From assembly GCA_938031175.1 (NCBI GenBank), contig CALHGZ010000005.1, forward strand, positions 186,001 to 250,000: a stretch of 64,000 nucleotides of DNA, in the 5' to 3' direction. The notes beneath the pieces are model-generated. The model worked only from the letters and a program-made list of their open reading frames with translations. It was not told the origin of the DNA and did no database searches. This document shows positions 55,303-61,803 of this stretch, one piece after another (the first letter of the stretch is position 1; each line of letters opens with the position of its first letter). The translations under genes were made by a program, and so were the position numbers. Source of the stretch: Candidatus Kapaibacterium sp. Its GTDB lineage: Bacteria; Bacteroidota; Ignavibacteria; Kapaibacteriales; UBA2268.

Positions 55303-55689
55303 ATGATTGAATCATTCGTTGAAGATGATTTAGTTAAAATTAACACAGGCGTTGAGGGCGCTGATGAAAATGACTACATTATGGTAACAACCAAAGCCCT
55401 CGAAGTTATAAAGAATGTCCGCAGTGAAAATCAAATTGGTGAGGAATTTGCACTACGTATTGGTACTCGCCCCGGTGGTTGTTCCGGAATAGCGTATGCA
55501 TTAGGTTTCGATAAAGAAATCAGTGAAAATGATAGGATCTTCAATTTAAGTGGAATAAAATTAGCCATTGATGATAAAAGTATTTTTTATCTTATGGGGG
55601 TGACACTCGATTATACTGAAGGTCCCGAGGGAAGTGGATTTATATTTATAAATCCAAACAATTTCCACTCTTGTGGTTGCAGTGGTTAA
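55303..55689 (+). CDS. sufA: A-type Fe-S carrier (HesB/IscA family)
   Basis: The 128 residues contain an A-type domain from about residue 24, with the three cluster cysteines (GTRPGGCSGIAYAL and FHSCGCSG). It carries preformed clusters to target proteins. AAAGGAG lies before the ATG. It is the last suf gene before superoxide dismutase. Confidence 0.9.
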   Translation: MIESFVEDDLVKINTGVEGADENDYIMVTTKALEVIKNVRSENQIGEEFALRIGTRPGGCSGIAYALGFDKEISENDRIFNLSGIKLAIDDKSIFYLMGVTLDYTEGPEGSGFIFINPNNFHSCGCSG

Positions 55690-55728
55690 TTCATAATTTT
55701 ATAAATAATTCGAAAGGAGGTTAAAAAT

Positions 55729-56307
55729 ATGAGCTTTAAATTGCCTGAACTGCCGTTTCCAAAAGATGCATTAAAGCCTATTATTTCAGAAGAGACATTC
55801 GAATATCATCATGGCAAACACCATCAAACTTATGTCAATAATCTTAATAACTTAATAGCAGGTACGGAATTTGAATCAATGTCACTTGAAGAAATCATTA
55901 AAAAATCAAGTGGAGGTATTTTTAATAATGCTGCACAACATTGGAATCACACTTTCTTCTGGAATTCAATGAGCCCTAATGGAGGTGGAACTCCAACTGA
56001 TAAGTTGCTCGAAGAAATTAATAAAAACTTTGGATCATTTGAATCATTCAAAGAACAATTTTCAAAAGCAGCAGCAACTTTATTTGGTTCTGGTTGGGCT
56101 TGGCTTGTTAAAAATCCGGATGGTTCACTTTCAATTGAACAGACAAGTAATGCCGGAACACCATTGACCGACAATAAGACTCCATTGATAACAATTGATG
56201 TTTGGGAACATGCTTATTATATTGATTATAGAAACGCTAGACCACAATTTATTGACAGATTCTGGGAAATAGTTAACTGGGACTTTGCCTTGAGGAATCT
56301 CGGTTAA
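55729..56307 (+). CDS. sodB: Superoxide dismutase, iron type
   Basis: The protein has 192 residues. Metal ligands are H27 ([13 protein letters not shown]), the His in HWNHTFFW, and the Asp and His in [13 protein letters not shown]. The Gln in NNAAQHWNH is typical of the iron-dependent class. It has the strongest ribosome site in the window (AAAGGAGG). Placed after the SUF genes, it fits an oxidative-stress/Fe-S module, although it may have its own promoter. Confidence 0.95.
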   Translation: MSFKLPELPFPKDALKPIISEETFEYHHGKHHQTYVNNLNNLIAGTEFESMSLEEIIKKSSGGIFNNAAQHWNHTFFWNSMSPNGGGTPTDKLLEEINKNFGSFESFKEQFSKAAATLFGSGWAWLVKNPDGSLSIEQTSNAGTPLTDNKTPLITIDVWEHAYYIDYRNARPQFIDRFWEIVNWDFALRNLG

Positions 56308-56334
56308 ATTATTATATGGTAAATCATCATTAAT

Positions 56335-56366
56335 AAGAGAGTGGTGAATAACCCTCTCTTTTTTAT
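56335..56366 (+). terminator. Rho-independent terminator
   Basis: Stem AAGAGAG (56335-56341) / CTCTCTT (56354-56360), extended by GGT/ACC with one bulge and loop GAATA, is followed by a run of T. It ends the suf-sodB transcript. Confidence 0.82.
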
Positions 56367-56437
56367 TTTAAAATTCTTTAAAATTTTCGATATTAACAAT
56401 TTATAAATTTTGATTTTTAATATTTTATAGTGATGAA

Positions 56438-57235
56438 ATGAATGATTTTCCGAAAATAATGGGGATTTTAAATGTAACACCTGATTCATTTTCTGACGGT
56501 GGTAAATATCTCGAACCATCAAAAGCAATTGAACATGCTTTAATGATGATCGATGAGGGAGCAGATATAATTGATATTGGTGGTGAAAGCTCAAGACCTG
56601 GCGCCGAAGATGTCGAAATTAACGAAGAAATAAAAAGAATTGAACCAGTTATTACAGGTATAAGAAATGTTAACAAAGATATTATAATCTCCATTGATAC
56701 AAGAAAATACGAGGTTGCAAAAATAGCACTTGAACTTGGAGCTAATATTATAAATGACATTAGTGGATTGACTTATGACGTAAGAATTCTTGAGCTGGCT
56801 AAATTATTTGATAGTCCATTGATTATTATGCATATCCAGGGCACTCCAAAGAATATGCAAACTAATCCACATTATAATGATGTTGTAGTTGATATTTTCA
56901 ATTTTCTCAATGAAAAAATAAAAATTGCTAAAAATTTTGGAGTTAATAAATTGATTGCCGATGTTGGAATAGGTTTCGGTAAAACCTATGATCATAATAT
57001 AAAATTATTAAAAAATATCTCTAAATTTAAAGAATTAAATGTACCAATACTGCTTGGCATATCAAGGAAAACTTTTATTGGTAAAATGACCGGAATAAAT
57101 GAACCTGAAAATAGAGACATACCCACAGCTTTAATCCACGCTCTTTTGCTGAATGAATCAATTGATATTATTAGGGTTCATAATGTTAAATTGCTATCTA
57201 TGTTAAAAATTATTTATAAATCTTTAAAAAAATAA
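56438..57235 (+). CDS. folP: Dihydropteroate synthase
   Basis: This enzyme joins p-aminobenzoate to the pterin diphosphate in folate synthesis and is the target of sulfonamides. The 265 residues hold MGILNVTPDSFSDGGKYLEP, IDIGGESSRPGAEDV, SIDTRKYEVAK, GANIINDISGL and GISRKTFIGKM. It leads a five-gene co-directional run through the sigma-factor genes. Confidence 0.95.
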   Translation: MNDFPKIMGILNVTPDSFSDGGKYLEPSKAIEHALMMIDEGADIIDIGGESSRPGAEDVEINEEIKRIEPVITGIRNVNKDIIISIDTRKYEVAKIALELGANIINDISGLTYDVRILELAKLFDSPLIIMHIQGTPKNMQTNPHYNDVVVDIFNFLNEKIKIAKNFGVNKLIADVGIGFGKTYDHNIKLLKNISKFKELNVPILLGISRKTFIGKMTGINEPENRDIPTALIHALLLNESIDIIRVHNVKLLSMLKIIYKSLKK

Positions 57236-57262
57236 AATATTTTTGAGACGTTTTTGAATTTG

Positions 57263-58444
57263 ATGTGTCTATTAGATAAAACTAAAAGAATGATTTATAA
57301 TTATTATAAATCAGGAGAAAGTTCGGAAAAAATTAAGGATACAAAAGATACAAATTTTTTAAAACTAATACATTGTTTAAAATTATGTGTTCTTTGGCAT
57401 CTAATATTGGTCACTCTATCGGGATGTGACGTTTGCACAAATTATGATACAATTGGTAAACCACAGTTTGGAGATATTTTTTTTACTGCAATACCATTAG
57501 CTAAAGATATTCCAAGTATATATTCAGTAAAGCCAACTGGCGAGAATTTGAGAGAAATAGTTACAAATGGCGTTTTATATTCTAAACCATCGAATAACGG
57601 CAAGCTTGCTTATTTAAGATTTACAGCTGCTGGTAATGAACTTCACATATGTAACATAGATGGTTCCGGTGACATATTATTGCTCAAAGATGAAAAAGTA
57701 CCTGAAGGAACGATTACTTATCCGATAATATCTCCAAGCGGTGATTACATATTATTTATTGGTGGTAGAAGTGTTTTATACAGTGTTGATAGTAAAGGGC
57801 AAACTGTTTATAGAATAACACTTAGGATGATTGAAGAGACATTACCATCTTTCTCATTCGATGGTAAATATTTTGCATTATTTGAAAGTATTGGAAATAA
57901 TTTGGGGTTTCTGATTAAGGTATTTGAAAGTAAAACGAGAAAAGAAGTTTATTCAAGACAATACAATGAAGGATTAAAAGACTTTAATGGAATTTCGAGA
58001 ATAGATTGGGCAAGAAATGATTATTCGTTTATATATTCCCTAAGATTTAGACAAAAAGACATTGTATATTTGCATAATTTAATGAACAACGATATACTTA
58101 AATTTTTTGTAATTGACAGTGCAATTGGTTCAGAAATGCCTGTACTTTCTCCGGATGGAGAACATTTTGCATTTGTTACTAAAAACGGAGATATTTTCAT
58201 AAGGAATACTGATACTTTAAACCCTAAATTTAGGCAAATTACTATAATAGCAGAAAATGAGGTTAACAAATATCCTGAGTGGTCTAACGACGGGCAAAAA
58301 ATTTTGTATCATAATTATTTTAAATTTGATGACCAGGTTTACAAAGCAACACTAATTTTAATCAATAATATTTTCAAAGAAGCAAATGAAAGACAATCTA
58401 TTATAATTCGAAGCAATAATGTTTTAAGAGGATTTTTCTGGTAA
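57263..58444 (+). CDS. Lipoprotein with TolB-like PD40 repeats
   Basis: A hydrophobic segment ends in a lipobox (LVTLSGCDVC, Cys at about residue 55), so it is probably a lipidated envelope protein. The rest resembles a beta-propeller of PD40/TolB type (ITYPIISPSGDYILFIGG, GSEMPVLSPDGEHFAFVTK, NKYPEWSNDGQKILYHN). The n-region before the signal helix is unusually long (about 40 residues), so the true start may lie further inside; ATG 57263 is preferred to the TTG at 57254. It follows folP closely and lies 4 bases before the sigma-factor gene. Confidence 0.72.
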   Translation: MCLLDKTKRMIYNYYKSGESSEKIKDTKDTNFLKLIHCLKLCVLWHLILVTLSGCDVCTNYDTIGKPQFGDIFFTAIPLAKDIPSIYSVKPTGENLREIVTNGVLYSKPSNNGKLAYLRFTAAGNELHICNIDGSGDILLLKDEKVPEGTITYPIISPSGDYILFIGGRSVLYSVDSKGQTVYRITLRMIEETLPSFSFDGKYFALFESIGNNLGFLIKVFESKTRKEVYSRQYNEGLKDFNGISRIDWARNDYSFIYSLRFRQKDIVYLHNLMNNDILKFFVIDSAIGSEMPVLSPDGEHFAFVTKNGDIFIRNTDTLNPKFRQITIIAENEVNKYPEWSNDGQKILYHNYFKFDDQVYKATLILINNIFKEANERQSIIIRSNNVLRGFFW

Positions 58445-58448
58445 GTAA

Positions 58449-59003
58449 ATGACTAAGGATTATCGCAAATATAATGATCAGCAACTTTTCGAAAAACTGA
58501 AAGGCTCTGAAAAAGAGCGTCAACTTGCATTTGCTGAAATATATTCACGATATTCACATCGTGTTTATTCGTACTGTTTGAGGCTTAGAGGAAATATTGA
58601 AGATGCCAATGATATATTTCAAGACACTTTTTTAAAATTATATTATTCGATTGATAATATTGACCATATTGATAATTTTCTACCATATCTTCTAAAAATC
58701 AGCCGAAATTTATATTTGAATCATAAACGGATGTCTTTTTCAAAAGTTGTATTAGATGAATTGGTTCTGATTTCGAACGATAAAAGTTACGAACAAAAAG
58801 AATTACTTGATCTAATTGCTAGTGCTCTAGAATGCCTTAGTTTCGATTATAAAGAAGCATTTATTTTAAGATTATATCAAGGCTTATCATACAAGGAAAT
58901 TTCAGATATAACGGGGGTTTCAGTACCTACTCTTAAAAATAGGGTGTGGAGGGCAAAAGAAAAAATAAAAGAAATTCTTGAACCAATTTTAAATGAATTA
59001 TAG
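58449..59003 (+). CDS. ECF-type RNA polymerase sigma factor
   Basis: The protein has 184 residues. Region 2 is RYSHRVYSYCLRLRGNIEDA followed by NDIFQDTFLKLYYSI; region 4 has the helix-turn-helix YKEAFILRLYQGLSYKEISD, ITGVSVPTLKNRVWRAKEK. It belongs to the SigW/RpoE-like ECF group. The next gene encodes its likely anti-sigma factor. Confidence 0.92.
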   Translation: MTKDYRKYNDQQLFEKLKGSEKERQLAFAEIYSRYSHRVYSYCLRLRGNIEDANDIFQDTFLKLYYSIDNIDHIDNFLPYLLKISRNLYLNHKRMSFSKVVLDELVLISNDKSYEQKELLDLIASALECLSFDYKEAFILRLYQGLSYKEISDITGVSVPTLKNRVWRAKEKIKEILEPILNEL

Positions 59004-59022
59004 GAAAAATAAGGTATAAATA

Positions 59023-60294
59023 ATGAGTTACGAAAGATTAATTCATCAATATTTTGATGCTGATTTAAGTGAACCAGAAAAAGAAGCTCTCTTTGCCAAA
59101 ATCAGTCAGGATCAGGCTTTGAGAGCTGAATTCGATAACCAGCTAAAGATCCATTTGATTGCACAGGCTGATATGAATGCAATTGTTCCACCTGTTGATA
59201 TAGGTAACCGCATCTTTAGCAAATTGGGAATACCTCTAACTGTTGATAAAATTAATAATCAAAGTATTCTAAGCGGAAAACTTAACTCTATGACGAGATT
59301 TCTTCCCATTCTGCTAACTATTTTCTTTACATTTACATTAACAGTAGCACTTTTAAAATATTCTGATGGAGTCTCCGATTTTCTACTTGGTGAGAAATTT
59401 GACGAATCCAATTTTAACAGCATAAATTTTCCTTCTCCTAATCAAAACGTAATTGAATTAAATGCTCAAATTGAACAATCTAATAATAATGAGGATGCTC
59501 TGAAATTTACTAATGTTGATGTAGATAAAAAATTTGATCGTAAGTCTGAAACATTATCCCAAATGGATAATCAAAAAGAAATGCAAAATTCTATTGCTAA
59601 TCAGGTAAATATAATTCAATACGCAAGCAAAGAAAATAAACAAAAAAACGAAATTATTAATTTAGCTAGCTTGGATAATAAAATTAGTGACTTTCAATTT
59701 ATACTTCACAATAAATCAATTAATTTGAATAATTTCAATATACATAATATTAATTTACAAACTCCAAGCACCTTTAATTTAAGTGATAAATTATCAAATA
59801 AATTTGAAATTAGAGTTCGACAGCTTGCTTCCACAAATAACATAAAGTTCGATAAAGAAATAAATGATAAATTATCTGAGGTAGCCGGTTCAATGCTTCC
59901 CGAAGGTTATGCCATTGCATCATATTATAGGATTAATGAAAATCAATCATTAGGTATTGAATTTGGTAATGAACGTTTTCCACAAATTTTTGAACTTGCC
60001 GGAACAGGTAAATATTATCAAAATCCAGAGATATTTTGGATTGGCATAGGGTATAAATTAGATTTGCCACAACTAAGCATAGCTGAAATTTTATATCCAT
60101 ACACACAAATGGAAGCCTGCTATACAACTATCGGTCCTATTTTTAGACCTCAAATCGGATTTGTGTTAAAGCCTATAAAAGATCTTACTGTTTTTGCTGG
60201 ATATGAGGCAGCAATTTTATTATATAATGTTGATGGAACTATTTACAATAGTAGTAAATACGGATTAATTTACGGTTTTAGTTTCCATTTCTGA
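59023..60294 (+). CDS. Anti-sigma-like membrane protein with barrel-like C-terminus
   Basis: The protein has 423 residues. The N-terminal cytoplasmic part (about 1-88: LIHQYFDADLSEPEKEALFA) resembles anti-sigma domains and lacks zinc ligands. One TM helix (about 92-113) and a long Asn/Gln/Lys-rich linker follow. The last ~150 residues form amphipathic strands (FWIGIGYKLDLPQL, RPQIGFVLKPIKDLTVFAGY) ending in YGLIYGFSFHF, with the terminal Phe typical of outer-membrane barrels. A single protein combining both is unusual. Starting 19 bases after the sigma-factor gene supports the anti-sigma role. Confidence 0.72.
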   Translation: MSYERLIHQYFDADLSEPEKEALFAKISQDQALRAEFDNQLKIHLIAQADMNAIVPPVDIGNRIFSKLGIPLTVDKINNQSILSGKLNSMTRFLPILLTIFFTFTLTVALLKYSDGVSDFLLGEKFDESNFNSINFPSPNQNVIELNAQIEQSNNNEDALKFTNVDVDKKFDRKSETLSQMDNQKEMQNSIANQVNIIQYASKENKQKNEIINLASLDNKISDFQFILHNKSINLNNFNIHNINLQTPSTFNLSDKLSNKFEIRVRQLASTNNIKFDKEINDKLSEVAGSMLPEGYAIASYYRINENQSLGIEFGNERFPQIFELAGTGKYYQNPEIFWIGIGYKLDLPQLSIAEILYPYTQMEACYTTIGPIFRPQIGFVLKPIKDLTVFAGYEAAILLYNVDGTIYNSSKYGLIYGFSFHF

Positions 60295-60992
60295 TGATTA
60301 GTAGATTCCAAAGAATAATTATTCAGATAGCATTTATTGTTATTGGTTTATTTCAATTAGCTTGTGAATGTGTTCCCGGCTTAAACACTCCAAAAGTTAT
60401 AGATCCAAGTGTATCTGCCAATATTGCCTTTGTTCATTCTTTACCGGATATTGGAAGTTTATATCCGAAGACAAATAATAACGTATTTAATGAAATAAAC
60501 TATACCAGTTATAATATCTCTTATAACAAATTAGCTGTTTATGATATTATCACCTTAGAAAATAGCAACAAAAACATCCTCTATCGCCAAGTAGTCGAAT
60601 TAAGGCAAAATGCTTTCTATACAATTATCTTCTATGGTATAGGTAACAGAATCAGAGAAATTTTGCTTGATGATTCTGTAAGAAAAACTGATGGAGAAAA
60701 TTCCTTTGTCAGATTTGTTCATACTGGTATTAATACAGGTGCAGTTGCTTTCAAATTGAATGACAGTATAGTTACAAATATTATGACCTATGGTTCTTAT
60801 ACTGAATTTAAAGAAATTGAACCAGGGAAATATTCTGTAAACGCTTTCAATATTGTAAATGATAGCTTAATAGCTTCAATCAGTGATTTTACATTTTCGG
60901 ACAAACAAAAATATCTTGTAATATTAAAGGGTTACCTCATAGGTAATTCCAGCAGACCACTTGAATGCAAAGCTCTTAAATATGTCCAATAA
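60294..60992 (+). CDS. DUF4397 lipoprotein
   Basis: The protein has 232 residues. A signal peptide with lipobox (IGLFQLACECVPG) is followed by a DUF4397-type domain (FVRFVHTGINTGAVAFKLND, EIEPGKYSVNAFNI). Such proteins are envelope lipoproteins of unknown function. Its ATG overlaps the stop of the anti-sigma gene by one base. Confidence 0.8.
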   Translation: MISRFQRIIIQIAFIVIGLFQLACECVPGLNTPKVIDPSVSANIAFVHSLPDIGSLYPKTNNNVFNEINYTSYNISYNKLAVYDIITLENSNKNILYRQVVELRQNAFYTIIFYGIGNRIREILLDDSVRKTDGENSFVRFVHTGINTGAVAFKLNDSIVTNIMTYGSYTEFKEIEPGKYSVNAFNIVNDSLIASISDFTFSDKQKYLVILKGYLIGNSSRPLECKALKYVQ

Positions 60993-60993
60993 A

Positions 60994-61022
60994 AAAGCAA
61001 TAGATTCAGGATCTATTGCTTT
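60994..61022. terminator. Bidirectional terminator
   Basis: A perfect 12-bp stem AAAGCAATAGAT (60994-61005) / ATCTATTGCTTT (61011-61022) with a 5-base loop sits between convergent genes. The minus strand has the better T tract, so it mainly ends the rpsR operon. Confidence 0.85.
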
Positions 61023-61041
61023 CATCACTTGTTTAATTCTA

Positions 61042-61308
61042 TTAGTTTATATCTTGAGCAACAAACGGTATTAATGCTAAATGCCTTGCATATTTAATGG
61101 CTTTAGCCAACTGTCTTTGTTGGTATGCATTAACACCGGTAATTCTCCTTGGTAAAATTTTGCCTTGGTCATTAGTAAATCGTGATAAAAATTTAGGGTC
61201 TAGGTAATCAATTACACGGGAATTTTTTAAAGGATTAACTTTCTTTTTAATGATCTTTTTATTTTGCTTTGCCGTTGAACCGGTTTGCATTGGGAATATT
61301 GCATTCAT
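61042..61308 (-). CDS. rpsR: Ribosomal protein bS18
   Basis: The 88 residues hold the S18 core ([52 protein letters not shown]). There are no cysteines. It is preceded by AAGGAGT and its ATG overlaps the rpmE stop by one base. It is separated from the usual rpsF/rplI partners. Confidence 0.95.
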   Translation of the reverse strand: MNAIFPMQTGSTAKQNKKIIKKKVNPLKNSRVIDYLDPKFLSRFTNDQGKILPRRITGVNAYQQRQLAKAIKYARHLALIPFVAQDIN

Positions 61309-61541
61309 TATTTACTCCTTGCTGTTTTAATTTCTTTTGATTTTTGCATACGTTTATTAAAACGATCAACTCTACCGGCTGTATCAACAAGAACTTGCTT
61401 ACCAGTGAAGAATGGATGTGATTTTGAATCGATTTCAAGTACCATTCTGTCAGATTTATAGCAAGATCTAGTTTTAAAAGTAGTGCCATCGGTCATTACT
61501 ACTTCGACAGTTCTGTAATATGGATGTATTCCTTTTTTCAT
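61308..61541 (-). CDS. rpmE: Ribosomal protein bL31, zinc-free form
   Basis: The 77 residues start [20 protein letters not shown] and contain [20 protein letters not shown]. The layout is that of type-A L31, but all four zinc cysteine positions are replaced (VMT for CSC, DSKSHP for CSKCHP). Only one cysteine remains, in RSCYKS. The start follows the upstream small gene by 8 bases. Confidence 0.93.
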   Translation of the reverse strand: MKKGIHPYYRTVEVVMTDGTTFKTRSCYKSDRMVLEIDSKSHPFFTGKQVLVDTAGRVDRFNKRMQKSKEIKTARSK

Positions 61542-61549
61542 TTTACCAC

Positions 61550-61726
61550 CTATAATGATATATCAATTTTATCAACTTCATTAATGTCTTTGACTTGTAC
61601 AAAACGCTCAAGAGTTCGAATGGTTCCTCTTTCTTCAGATTTATACCATTTTATGACTTTTACTGTAATTTTGTCAGTGTCTTTTTTCTTTTTTAACTTA
61701 TCGGCAAAAGATTGTTGTTTAGCCAT
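61550..61726 (-). CDS. Unrecognised small basic protein (58 aa)
   Basis: The protein starts MAKQQSFADKLKKKKDTDKI and ends DINEVDKIDISL. It is Lys-rich at the start, with a beta-like core (TVKVIKWYKSEERGTIRTLE). It leads the rpmE-rpsR operon, with a GGTGG ribosome site for rpmE overlapping its stop. A good promoter sits just upstream. The first residues (MAKQ) and the context suggest a ribosome-associated protein (inference). I do not recognise a family with confidence. Confidence 0.7.
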   Translation of the reverse strand: MAKQQSFADKLKKKKDTDKITVKVIKWYKSEERGTIRTLERFVQVKDINEVDKIDISL

Positions 61727-61759
61727 AATATTTCTCTAATTGTTATTTAATCAAGATTT

Positions 61760-61791
61760 CAAATTTATTGAATTTTTTATATTTTTCCAAA
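61760..61791 (-). promoter_or_regulatory. Bacteroidota-type promoter of the rpmE-rpsR operon
   Basis: Reading the minus strand, TTTG (61791-61788), a 20-base spacer and TAAATTTG (61767-61760) match the -33/-7 consensus of Bacteroidota. The start codon of the first gene is about 34 bases downstream. Confidence 0.55.
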
Positions 61792-61803
61792 TTAAATCCA
61801 TTT

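Noticed and set aside
61524-61739. Plus-strand frame of 71 codons
   Set aside because: It is antisense to the better supported 58-residue gene, which has operon context and a promoter.
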